Source of the DNA: Psychrobacter aquaticus CMS 56
GTDB lineage: Bacteria; Pseudomonadota; Gammaproteobacteria; Pseudomonadales; Moraxellaceae
Direction of reading: 5' to 3'
DNA: 64,000 bases
Assembly: GCF_000471625.1 (NCBI RefSeq)
Contig: NZ_AUSW01000019.1
Coordinates: forward strand, 1-64,000
This document shows positions 53,535 through 62,426 of the stretch, one piece after another. Made by a program: the position numbers and the translations under genes. The notes under the pieces are model-generated. The model ran no database searches, was not told where the DNA came from, and saw only the letters and a program-made list of their open reading frames with translations. Positions within the stretch are counted from its first letter, which is position 1, and every line of letters begins with the position of its first letter.

Positions 53535-56516
53535 GTGTACTGGTTGATTGGTGGTTTGATTATTGTTTTTATGATGGGCGTGTTGGCAGTCGCGGATAGT
53601 ATGGCGATGCCCATTAGTGCGATGATAGATATTGCCAATACTGCTGTTCTGCCTCTATCACTGGTGACGCTCGCCATCATTCTGATTGTTCTTACCCAAT
53701 TCAATATACCTGCCATACATACCACAAATGCTTCTAGCGCTTCCTCTCGTAACGCTAAACCTGTTTTTCGTATTTTTAACCATATCCTGATAGCAATAAT
53801 AGCCATCGGGCTAATTACTGGTAGTGCCCTGCAAGCTCTGGTTAGCCATCAACGGGCGGAAGCGACCAAAGTCACTGAACCCATGCGTGTGCAAGCATTG
53901 GTGACTATTGATGGGATAGGTGATAGCGTCTATGATGTCGCTACAGACAGTGGCTATAGACAAGTTGCTACCATTAGCCATATATCACCTTTAGTATCTG
54001 CGTTAACCACTGAAGATTTGGATAGGATGACAGTTGCTGATTTAGACAAAGATAAGCATAATGATAGAAAATATCGTGTGTTACTTAATGCTTACCCAAA
54101 ACAATCATCAAAGCCATCATCTAAAAACCCTTCGAATAACAGCCAACTTGCCCGCTTAAATCATCTGCAACCAGGCGCTCAGCTGTTTATGAGCTTAACC
54201 CTTGCGCCTCTTGCCACTTCTGAGCAAGCGATAAACAATCCGACTGGTTTTGACAGCTATCGCTGGCTACGAGGTCGTCACATTGATGGGGTGGCGAATA
54301 TATTGGTGACCAGCACATCGCCTCTTAATAATGTCCATTCATCAGCATTGGTATCTTCCTCTGACTCATATTTCAAGCGTTTTCGTACCCGCATAGACCA
54401 AGGTCGTTGGCAATTACGACAGTACTTTTATCAGAATTGGTCAGCGCAGACCACCGCAGCACAGCAAGCAAAGGCTGTCACACTAAGCTTGCTCACAGGT
54501 GACCGCAGTTTAATCAATCGTGATACTAAAGACCTCTATCAACTGGCTGGTATCTCGCATTTGCTTGCTATATCAGGTACACATGTTTTGTTTTTGGCGA
54601 TTGTGCTGGCTGGTATGGCTGCATTGCTTTTTGATCGACTGTGCCCAAAGGTTTATCGTTATATTCCACGTTGGCAAGTACGCTGGTGGGTAATGATTGG
54701 GGCTGCTTTTATTTATGCGCTGTTTACTGGCTTCGATGTGCCGGCTGCCCGTACTGCATGGATGTTGTTAGCGATAGGTTTGGTACGCCTAACGTTATTG
54801 CCTATCAGCACTATGCGGGTTTTGTTTGCGTTGGCAGTGTTGATGGCATGGCAGGATCCTTACGTACTATGGCAGGCAGGTTATTGGTTATCCTTTATTG
54901 CAGTGGCATTATTACTCAAGTATGACGATACGGCCTACAAGTATTCGCAACCCACTGTCACACCTCTAGCGGCATCTATCCATAAAACCAGTACAGTAAA
55001 TGCTGTTGCTCAGCGTCTTTGGACAATTCTTAAACGTCTTTTTAAGTTACAGTTTTGGTTATTTATTACCTTATTGCCCATCACGCTATTATTGTTTGGC
55101 AAAGCGTCGCTGTGGGGTTTGCTTATCAATCTGTTTGCCATTGGTCTGTTTGGCTGGGTGATTGTGCCGCTTAATCTATTGGCTGGGCTGTGTTATCTTT
55201 TATCACCTGCGCTAGCCAATAGTATTTGGACGCTCGTTATTGCCATAGTGGCTGGCTTGCATGAGCTGATAATATGGCTAACGTCAGCAGCAGCGTTATC
55301 AAAAGCATGGCTATATACACCCGTAAATACAGCCATGCTGCTCATGGTATTATTAAGCATATTGCCTTGGTTATTACCACGAGGTTTTATCAGTCGCTGG
55401 CTGACCCTTCCGCCTCTAACCTTGTTAATGATGACGATATATGCCAATCAGCAATCACTAGTTACGATACCAACGTTATATGTTTTGCCAACGGGCGACC
55501 GTTATGTGAGTGCTGTCTTGTTGCAGTATCCTATTGTGGGTAATGATAAGGCCAGTAAAGATAATAATGGACAATCATCAGTGACAGACAATAATAAGAA
55601 AAATACCAGTTGGTTGTTTCTAGCCGATCACAGACCTACCACCACACGTACGATGCCAAGTACTCTGACAGCAGACAAACTTGCTACGACACTAGAGCAG
55701 CAATTGGGCAGCTTATCGGTTGATAGATTAGAAGGCATCATCGTACAGAGTAGTAGTGTTGGCTTAACGGCTACGCTTACTACTGATAATAAGCGCACTG
55801 CCTCTCATGCTCTTACTTCTGAGCTACTACCGGTGACAGTTGCCCATTTAACTCAGCGGTTACCAATCAGTCAATATTGGCAAGCAGGGCGCTCTGATCG
55901 GTGGCCTGACCTTCAGCGAGCTTATAGAGTTGTCAGCCAATATAAGGGTAAGTCAAATATTAGCGCACAGCATTGCGAACAAGGCAAAATATGGCAATTG
56001 CCGACTGGCGATTTATCCATACAAGCATTGACAGGCTGGCGCAAGATAGGCGATGCCAGTATCTGGGATTGCACCGTGGCTATCGATACACGCTTGCCCA
56101 TACGTGTGTTAAAATACAATGCTGCTGAGCCACTCAAGTCAGCACCTATCACCGCTCAAACGCTTATGTCAAAGACTCAATCGACGGCACCTCAAGCAGA
56201 AGAGTCTTTGGCACGCATTATTTTAAATGCAGATACGCATCAGCGCGTTTGGCAAATGTGGTCATTGCTGTGTTTGGCCGAGCCACTCTATGAAAAGCCC
56301 GCGTATAGTGAGGCTACATGGCTTGGTCATAGTGCATCGCGTATTACGGCTGATGTGATAAATCGGCAGAGAATACATGAAATCATCACTTATGATGATA
56401 AAGCGTTAGAATTGGCGTTATCTCTAGAAACTATTGCTAAAAATGCTATTACCAACAACGCTATCACCGAAAATGCTATCACTGACACTGGCGATATTGG
56501 CAATGCGCCGCCTTAA
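53535..56516 (+). CDS. comEC: DNA internalisation competence protein ComEC/Rec2
   Basis: A 993-aa polytopic protein that should carry single-stranded DNA across the inner membrane during natural transformation. Domains: a membrane and OB-like N-terminal part (to about 290), then the Competence domain from about 300 with LLAISGTHVLFLAIVLAGM and ALFTGFDVPAARTAWMLLAIGLV, and a C-terminal region after about 640. In most ComEC proteins that region is a metallo-beta-lactamase domain with a HxHxDH motif; I see none here. AAGGAG supports the GTG at 53535. The last residues contain NAIT-type tandem repeats. Confidence 0.88.
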   Translation: MYWLIGGLIIVFMMGVLAVADSMAMPISAMIDIANTAVLPLSLVTLAIILIVLTQFNIPAIHTTNASSASSRNAKPVFRIFNHILIAIIAIGLITGSALQALVSHQRAEATKVTEPMRVQALVTIDGIGDSVYDVATDSGYRQVATISHISPLVSALTTEDLDRMTVADLDKDKHNDRKYRVLLNAYPKQSSKPSSKNPSNNSQLARLNHLQPGAQLFMSLTLAPLATSEQAINNPTGFDSYRWLRGRHIDGVANILVTSTSPLNNVHSSALVSSSDSYFKRFRTRIDQGRWQLRQYFYQNWSAQTTAAQQAKAVTLSLLTGDRSLINRDTKDLYQLAGISHLLAISGTHVLFLAIVLAGMAALLFDRLCPKVYRYIPRWQVRWWVMIGAAFIYALFTGFDVPAARTAWMLLAIGLVRLTLLPISTMRVLFALAVLMAWQDPYVLWQAGYWLSFIAVALLLKYDDTAYKYSQPTVTPLAASIHKTSTVNAVAQRLWTILKRLFKLQFWLFITLLPITLLLFGKASLWGLLINLFAIGLFGWVIVPLNLLAGLCYLLSPALANSIWTLVIAIVAGLHELIIWLTSAAALSKAWLYTPVNTAMLLMVLLSILPWLLPRGFISRWLTLPPLTLLMMTIYANQQSLVTIPTLYVLPTGDRYVSAVLLQYPIVGNDKASKDNNGQSSVTDNNKKNTSWLFLADHRPTTTRTMPSTLTADKLATTLEQQLGSLSVDRLEGIIVQSSSVGLTATLTTDNKRTASHALTSELLPVTVAHLTQRLPISQYWQAGRSDRWPDLQRAYRVVSQYKGKSNISAQHCEQGKIWQLPTGDLSIQALTGWRKIGDASIWDCTVAIDTRLPIRVLKYNAAEPLKSAPITAQTLMSKTQSTAPQAEESLARIILNADTHQRVWQMWSLLCLAEPLYEKPAYSEATWLGHSASRITADVINRQRIHEIITYDDKALELALSLETIAKNAITNNAITENAITDTGDIGNAPP
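56440..56486 (+). repeat. short tandem repeats at the 3' end of comEC
   Basis: Three imperfect 15-18-bp units encode NAITN-NAITE-NAITD near the C-terminus of the ComEC protein. They look like a recent in-frame tandem expansion. Confidence 0.65.
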
Positions 56517-56629
56517 AAGTTTCAGTGTCTTGTACGATTATAATATGGTGATATTTCACAGTTATACTATTGAACCATGATGGAAATGCGACCATACTTA
56601 GCAGCCTATTAATACAGATGATGGATAAG

Positions 56630-56652
56630 GCTAGAGGATATTTTCCTCTAGC
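56630..56652 (+). other. hairpin between comEC and sppA
   Basis: GCTAGAGGA (56630-56638) pairs with TCCTCTAGC (56644-56652) around a five-base loop. The T-run is not immediate, so it may be a weak terminator of comEC or a leader structure of sppA. Confidence 0.5.
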
Positions 56653-56710
56653 TGTAGCTATTAATATCATCTTTTTACTGTTTTAGATTGTTTCTGACTT
56701 AGGAAGTTAT

Positions 56711-57766
56711 ATGCCCAACTGGCCACCAGACCCTAACAAACGTCCTGATAATTCGCCAAATCAGCCAACGCCAAATCAGCAACCAAACGCGCCGAGTGGC
56801 CAAGAATGGCGAGTGCTGGAAAACACTTTATTGGCAAGTGTGGTTGAGCAACGCCGCGCCCGTCGCTGGAGTATCTTTTTTAAACTATTGACCTTTGGTT
56901 ATATCTTACTAATATTTTTGCTGCTGGGTCGTGGTTGCACCAGTCAAGCGCCAACAGGTTTAGATGGGGTCGATACCAGCAGACCACATTTAGCCGTGGT
57001 TGAGCTGCAAGGTGTCATTAGTAGCGGCGATGTGGCCAATGCTTATGATGTCAACGAGGCATTGACTCGGGCCTTTGAAAATAGTAATTCAAAAGCGGTG
57101 GCGTTAGATATTAACTCTCCCGGTGGTTCACCTGTACAGTCTGATGAAATTTGGCAGACCATGATGGACCTTCGAAAAGAGTATCCAGACAAAAAGCTTT
57201 ATGCAGTTATCGGTGATATTGGTGCGTCAGGCGCCTATTATATTGCTTCTGCAGCAGATGAGATTTATGTCAATCCATCAAGTTTGGTCGGTTCTATTGG
57301 TGTCATTATGCCAAGCTACAATATTGAAGGCTTAATGGATAAGGTTGGCGTAGAAGATCGCACCATCACGGCTGGCGAATACAAAGACATCTTGAGCTTG
57401 TCGCGCCCATTGACCGATTATGAAGAAAATCATGTTGAAGGTGTGCTTGCCAATACGCACAAGCATTTCATCAATGCCGTAAAAGAAGGCCGCGGTGATC
57501 GTCTAAAAAATCCTGAGCAAAACAAACTGTTTTCAGGTTTATTTTGGACAGGTGAGCAATCTATAGAGCTAGGTTTGGCAGATAAGAAGGGCAGCATCGC
57601 AAGCCTAGAAAAACAGCTAGAGATTGATACTGTGGTGAATTATAGCCCAACAGATCCGTTCCAAATGTTTATGGATCGCTTTGCTGTTAAATTGGGTGCA
57701 GGCATTGGCTCTAGTGTCAGTCTTGATGTCTTACCGCAAGAAGAGGGTAATGCGCAGATGCGCTAG
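56711..57766 (+). CDS. sppA: signal peptide peptidase SppA, S49 family
   Basis: A 351-aa membrane-anchored serine protease that degrades cleaved signal peptides. A Pro/Asn/Gln-rich cytoplasmic N-terminus of about 40 residues precedes one membrane helix (FKLLTFGYILLIFLLLGRG). Family motifs follow: AVALDINSPGGSPVQSDEI, the nucleophile region GDIGASGAYYIASAADEIYVNPSSLVGSIGVI, and the Lys in TAGEYKDILS. The Ser-Lys dyad is complete. AGGAAG lies upstream of the ATG. The short single-domain form fits bacterial SppA. A strong terminator follows. Confidence 0.94.
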   Translation: MPNWPPDPNKRPDNSPNQPTPNQQPNAPSGQEWRVLENTLLASVVEQRRARRWSIFFKLLTFGYILLIFLLLGRGCTSQAPTGLDGVDTSRPHLAVVELQGVISSGDVANAYDVNEALTRAFENSNSKAVALDINSPGGSPVQSDEIWQTMMDLRKEYPDKKLYAVIGDIGASGAYYIASAADEIYVNPSSLVGSIGVIMPSYNIEGLMDKVGVEDRTITAGEYKDILSLSRPLTDYEENHVEGVLANTHKHFINAVKEGRGDRLKNPEQNKLFSGLFWTGEQSIELGLADKKGSIASLEKQLEIDTVVNYSPTDPFQMFMDRFAVKLGAGIGSSVSLDVLPQEEGNAQMR

Positions 57767-57802
57767 GCATTTTATGTTTTAGATTTAGAGTGTATGATTG
57801 TT

Positions 57803-57836
57803 AAGGCTGAGCGTTTGATTATGCTCAGCCTTATTT
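57803..57836 (+). terminator. terminator of sppA
   Basis: AAGGCTGAGC (57803-57812) pairs with GCTCAGCCTT (57823-57832), followed by ATTTAT. It lies about 35 bp past the stop. Confidence 0.8.
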
Positions 57837-57909
57837 ATATGTAAAAAAGTATATGTAAAATTGAGCAACCATAAGAATACCTATAATAGTGAGTCAATGA
57901 GAATTTGTC

Positions 57910-58800
57910 ATGAGTGATAAAATAATTTTGCAGACCTTTGCTGCGCTACCTGTTTCTAAAATAACCAAAAAACCTGTTATTCATTTTGCCCACGCCAATG
58001 GTATGCCAAGTGCCGTTTATCAATCATTTTTTGACAGTTTGGCGGAATTTTTTACGATTGAATATATTGCGATGTTGGGTGCTACGCCTGATTATCCGGT
58101 GGATGACCATTGGCGTAGTCTCACGCAGCAAATCATCGATAGCGTAAAAAACACCTGCGAGAAGCATGGAGTCACTCAAGTAATAGGGGTTGGTCATTCG
58201 CTTGGTGCTATGTGTACGTTGCAAGCTTTGTACCGTGCGCCCAAATACTTTGCCCAAGCGGTATTGATGGATCCGCCTTGGATTTATGGTAAAGTCAGCT
58301 TGCTATGGCATTTGGCCAAGACAGCGGATAAATTGCCATGGATGAATAACCGTTTGATAGATAAATTATCACCAGCTGGCGTGTCTAAGTATCGCCGTGA
58401 CGTGTGGGATAGCTGCGCAGAAGCTTATGAAAAAATGCGCCACAAAGGGTTTTTTAAAAATTTTGATGAGCGCAGTTTCCAAGGATACATCGATCATGGT
58501 TTACATACGCGTGCAGATGGTAAGGTGACATTGGCCATTCCTAAGGATAACGAAGTGGCGGTGTTTCGTACCAATCCTTCTTGGTATTGGCTTGCTCCAA
58601 ATCGTGCGCCTAAGTCGCCTGTGACATTGATTATTGGCGAAGATAGCCTCTTTTTAAAACGTCGCTTTCCTCAGCAAGTCAAATCACGATTGGGTATTCC
58701 TTATCAGACTCATGCTGGTGGCCATATGTTTCCGCTTGAGCATCCAGACTCTGTTGCGCAGCAAGTACTGACAGTGATTAAGCAGCAATTGCCAAATTAG
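57910..58800 (+). CDS. alpha/beta hydrolase
   Basis: A 296-aa serine hydrolase. It begins with PVIHFAHANGMPSAVYQSFFDSL, a variant oxyanion motif, with nucleophile elbow GVGHSLGAM and an acid in LIIGEDSLFL; the His is in AGGHMFPLEHPD. The overall pattern resembles the esterase/lipase family related to haloperoxidases and carboxylesterases. No signal peptide is evident. It is followed 70 bp later by the CPBP protease gene on the same strand. Substrate unknown. Confidence 0.82.
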   Translation: MSDKIILQTFAALPVSKITKKPVIHFAHANGMPSAVYQSFFDSLAEFFTIEYIAMLGATPDYPVDDHWRSLTQQIIDSVKNTCEKHGVTQVIGVGHSLGAMCTLQALYRAPKYFAQAVLMDPPWIYGKVSLLWHLAKTADKLPWMNNRLIDKLSPAGVSKYRRDVWDSCAEAYEKMRHKGFFKNFDERSFQGYIDHGLHTRADGKVTLAIPKDNEVAVFRTNPSWYWLAPNRAPKSPVTLIIGEDSLFLKRRFPQQVKSRLGIPYQTHAGGHMFPLEHPDSVAQQVLTVIKQQLPN

Positions 58801-58870
58801 TCATCGATTATTTATGGTTCACGTTTATGATAGACATGGACTGATAGAGCACTTTTTGAGTTACGATATT

Positions 58871-59659
58871 ATGCTAAAAGACGTTATCGCTTCACATAAT
58901 TTGACGACGACAGCTAAGACAGCCCCACTATTTTCACGTTTGGGGGCATTTTTACTGACGGTAGGCATGGTGATGGTGTTTTTTGTCAGTCAGTTGCTAG
59001 GAGTGTATGTTGCTGGCAAATTGGTATTACCAGCGACTAAAAACGCAACAGTCGCCGACATATTCTTTTTTGGTAGCAACGATGGCACCGTGGTGAGCTT
59101 ATCTATCATTATTGGTTGCGTGCTCTTAGTAGCGATTAGCATTTTAGTGATTCGGTTAAGAGGCGGCAATAGTCGTCAGTATCTGGCGCTAAAGCCTTTT
59201 TCCTTTGCAGTAGGCATGGGCATGCTTGGGTTGCTATTGATATTTATGATTGGCAGTCAGGCGTTGACTTATTTGCTTGATGAGACACCACTGGTATTCG
59301 TAGATCCGTTGTATCAGTCTGTTAGTTCAGTATGGCTGCTGGTCTTTGCCATGGTGATTGTCGCACCACTATATGAAGAATTGATCTTTCGCGGTATCTT
59401 GTGGTCGGCTATTGCAGAGCAGTTTGCTGTGCCATCATCTTCAGAATATCGCGGTGCAGTCGTCGCAAGTATGGTGACGAGTTTGATCTTTGCAGTGATT
59501 CATGTTCAGTACGGTATCTATGAAATCAGTACCATTGTGGTATTGGCACTGATATTTTGCTATGCGCGTGTCAAATCGGGTTCGTTATTACTGCCCATGT
59601 TATTACACATTGTCAATAATGGCGCAGCTATGTGGCTGTATATCACGCAAGTCGCTTAG
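58871..59659 (+). CDS. CPBP family intramembrane metalloprotease
   Basis: A 262-aa polytopic protein of the CPBP/Abi (CAAX protease) family with about six or more membrane segments. The catalytic motifs are YEELIFRGILW (EExxxR) and, later, FAVIHVQYGIYE (His) and MLLHIVNNGAAMW (HxxxN). In bacteria these proteins act in membrane proteolysis, bacteriocin immunity or unknown roles. The upstream ATG at 58814 gives a longer N-terminus with no ribosome site; 58871 is a guess. It may be co-transcribed with the hydrolase gene before it. Confidence 0.82.
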   Translation: MLKDVIASHNLTTTAKTAPLFSRLGAFLLTVGMVMVFFVSQLLGVYVAGKLVLPATKNATVADIFFFGSNDGTVVSLSIIIGCVLLVAISILVIRLRGGNSRQYLALKPFSFAVGMGMLGLLLIFMIGSQALTYLLDETPLVFVDPLYQSVSSVWLLVFAMVIVAPLYEELIFRGILWSAIAEQFAVPSSSEYRGAVVASMVTSLIFAVIHVQYGIYEISTIVVLALIFCYARVKSGSLLLPMLLHIVNNGAAMWLYITQVA

Positions 59660-59719
59660 GAATAATTACTCGTGACGCTCAACACGTCCTTATGGTCATC
59701 TCAATGTTTATACATGTGA

Positions 59720-60697
59720 TTAGGCATCAGGATTTAACAGTAACACCTCATCGGCCGCCCGTTTGATATCATTGATCGTTAGCTGAGGCTTACCACTCAA
59801 AGCCTGTCGCCATTTGCGTGCCCCCATGAGTCCTTGAAATAGCCCCAAATAGTGTCGTGTCATCGTTGGTAGCGCTTCTCCTTTAGCAATTTGCTCTTCT
59901 AGATAAGGATAGAGTTGCTCTAAAATGTCTGAACGTTTGGGCACAGGCTCGCCCCATAATCGATTCGCTTCTGCTAACAGATAAGGGTTGTGATAAAAGG
60001 CGCGGCCAATCATCACCCCATCGACATGTTGCAAATGCGCCTCAATATCAGCGATAGTATCAATACCACCGTTTATCTCAATCTCAAGTTCAGGGAAGTC
60101 TTGTTTAAGGCGGTAAACATCCTCATAACGCAGCGGTGGTATCTCGCGGTTTTGCTTGGGGCTAAGCCCTTGCAGCCACGCAGTTCGTGCATGGACGATA
60201 AATCGCGTACAACCAGCAGCAGCCACCGTTTGTACAAAATCTACCATAAACTCATAACTGTCAAAATCATCAATACCAATACGATGTTTTACCGTTACTG
60301 GGATATCGACAGCCGCTTGCATGTGTTTTACCAAGTTTGCGACAATATTTGGCTCTGCCATGAGGCAAGCCCCAATTTTATTGTGCTGTACACGGTCAGA
60401 CGGGCAACCAACATTGATATTGACCTCGTCATAGCCATGCTGCTGAGCAAATTCAGCACATTGAGTCATCTCAGCAATATCTGCTCCGCCAAGCTGCAAC
60501 ACAATAGGGTGTTCGCTTGTATCAAAGCGCAAATGCCGCGCTCGATTGCCATGTATCAGCGCGCCAGTACTAATCATCTCGGTATAGAGATACACATGAG
60601 GATTAAAAAGCCGCGCAAAATAACGGTAATCTGTCGTTGTCCAGTCAATCATAGGCGCAACTGAGAGGCGCTTATTGGTCATATCAACCATGGTCAT
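59720..60697 (-). CDS. dusA: tRNA-dihydrouridine(20/20a) synthase
   Basis: A 325-aa flavin enzyme reducing U20/U20a in tRNA. Seen are RLSVAPMIDWTTTDYRYFARLF, QLGGADIAEMTQCAEFAQQHGYDEVNINVGCPSDRVQ with the catalytic Cys, VKHRIGIDDFDSYEFM, HARTAWLQGLSPKQNREIPPL and INGGIDTIADIEAHLQHVDGVMIGRAFYHNPYLLAE, all DusA hallmarks. ATG 60697 has AAGG five bases upstream; the family start MTNKRL lies 15 bases further in. It is convergent with the CPBP gene and monocistronic. Confidence 0.96.
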   Translation of the reverse strand: MTMVDMTNKRLSVAPMIDWTTTDYRYFARLFNPHVYLYTEMISTGALIHGNRARHLRFDTSEHPIVLQLGGADIAEMTQCAEFAQQHGYDEVNINVGCPSDRVQHNKIGACLMAEPNIVANLVKHMQAAVDIPVTVKHRIGIDDFDSYEFMVDFVQTVAAAGCTRFIVHARTAWLQGLSPKQNREIPPLRYEDVYRLKQDFPELEIEINGGIDTIADIEAHLQHVDGVMIGRAFYHNPYLLAEANRLWGEPVPKRSDILEQLYPYLEEQIAKGEALPTMTRHYLGLFQGLMGARKWRQALSGKPQLTINDIKRAADEVLLLNPDA

Positions 60698-60852
60698 TAA
60701 GCCTTAATCTTTGAATGTTTGAATCTTAGCTCGAACGTTTTATGTCAAATAAAAGTATAAGATGCAATGAATACAAGATACGGTTGCACCTACATTTAAT
60801 CGATATCACCAGTGCAACATAAAAAAAGTCGCTCATAGTCATGTACTATTGG

Positions 60853-62154
60853 CTAGATGACGTGATCGATTTTTTTGAATTCAGGCAAATTATAAAAGTA
60901 AATGCCCATGATGATGCCAATAAAACCGATGAAAGCAATATACAGTGCAGGTGCAAAACTTACATATAGAGTGGCGTAGCCAAGCCCGAAAGGGACGAGT
61001 ACACCCACAATACCGTAGGCCATATTATAACAAAAAGCCATTCCAGTGAGTCGTACATTGGTTGGAAATAACTGAACAAGGATAGCGGGTATCATACCGA
61101 CGATGCCGGCACAAAAACCCAAAAGCGCATACATAATCAAAATGTAGTCACCGCTTCCCTGCAAATGGTAAAAAAACGCAAATATTTGAACGATTAATAA
61201 AATAGAACCAATCGCCAGAATTTTTCCGAAGTTTTGATGATTGGATATTATTCCGTAGAATACACAGCCAAAAATCATAAATACAATACCTAAGCTGTGC
61301 GAAAAATCAAACAAATCACCGTCCAGCGTAAAGCGTAATTCAATTAAATCAGGTAACAAAAGCACAATAACAGTGGTAATACTAGAAATGATAACAGTGA
61401 GTACCATTCCGATAAATATTGAGTGTTTGCAATGCTTAAGTAGCAGGCGAAAAGGCTTAGCAACATAGTCACTCGGTTTGGATTTTTTCATTTCAATAAA
61501 AAATGGTGATTCATCGATCCATCGCCATGCTAATAGCGGCAACAGACTCAAAACAGCGGCAACCAAGAAAGGCAAGCGCCAACCGTAATCAGCTAATTGT
61601 TCAGTAGTCATGGAGTTCGTTAGCCAAAGAAAAAAGGCATTAGAAAACAGTACGCCCACATAAAAGCTGGCTGTAACATAGCTACAGGCTACCGATAGGT
61701 ATTGACGCGGAACATGCTCTGCCACAAAAACCCAAGCGAGTGGTACAAACAGCCCAAATGCGACGCCTTGTATAAGCCTTAACGTAATAAATAGGACTGG
61801 CGCGAGCCATCCCCATTGTGCATACGTCGGCAGACAGGCCATAGCCAATAAGCTACCTATTGTCACTAATAAGCTGATTAAAAGTATGGGTTTTCGGCCC
61901 TTAATATCACCATACCGACCAAATACGATGCCGCCAAAAGGACGTGCCAAATAACCAATCGCAAAAACCCCAAGACCCTGTATTTTTGTGATATCAGGAT
62001 TGATATTGGTAGGAAAGAAAGCGGCTGCCACAACGTCTGAGAGATACAAATAAATCAAAAAATCAAAAAACGCGACGGCACAACTAAAGCATATAAACAG
62101 GACTGTATTTCTGTCTTTAGAAGACATTAAAGCATATTGAGAACGAGAAGGCAT
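60853..62154 (-). CDS. MFS transporter, metabolite:H+ symporter type
   Basis: A 433-aa 12-helix major facilitator protein. The MHS-family loop GRYGDIKGRKPILLISLL (with the GxxxDRxGR-like motif) and the upstream GYLARPFGGIVFG are visible, as in ProP/CitA/KgtP-like proton symporters for carboxylates or osmolytes. The central loop carries IEMKKSKPSDYVAKPFRLLLK. No ribosome site is obvious at 62154; an ATG at 62127 is an alternative. The flanking genes do not indicate the substrate. Confidence 0.85.
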   Translation of the reverse strand: MPSRSQYALMSSKDRNTVLFICFSCAVAFFDFLIYLYLSDVVAAAFFPTNINPDITKIQGLGVFAIGYLARPFGGIVFGRYGDIKGRKPILLISLLVTIGSLLAMACLPTYAQWGWLAPVLFITLRLIQGVAFGLFVPLAWVFVAEHVPRQYLSVACSYVTASFYVGVLFSNAFFLWLTNSMTTEQLADYGWRLPFLVAAVLSLLPLLAWRWIDESPFFIEMKKSKPSDYVAKPFRLLLKHCKHSIFIGMVLTVIISSITTVIVLLLPDLIELRFTLDGDLFDFSHSLGIVFMIFGCVFYGIISNHQNFGKILAIGSILLIVQIFAFFYHLQGSGDYILIMYALLGFCAGIVGMIPAILVQLFPTNVRLTGMAFCYNMAYGIVGVLVPFGLGYATLYVSFAPALYIAFIGFIGIIMGIYFYNLPEFKKIDHVI

Positions 62155-62426
62155 AATAAGTGCGTATCCACATATAAAAGTGCTCGTTAAGACGGTTATT
62201 ATCTAGATAACTGGCTATAATAAAAAACGACAAATCAGTATAAATAAATAATGATTTGCCGAAAAAATAAAGGTATTTGCGCTAAACATTAATTTAGTAA
62301 TAATTTTTGTAATAAACATATAAATTAAAAGCATTTAAGTTAAAAGCAGTTCATTAAACAGTTTTGCTGATATTTCAATGTCAATGACTAAGTCTTTTGA
62401 CGACTTTTTAGACGCTGTCATCATAG

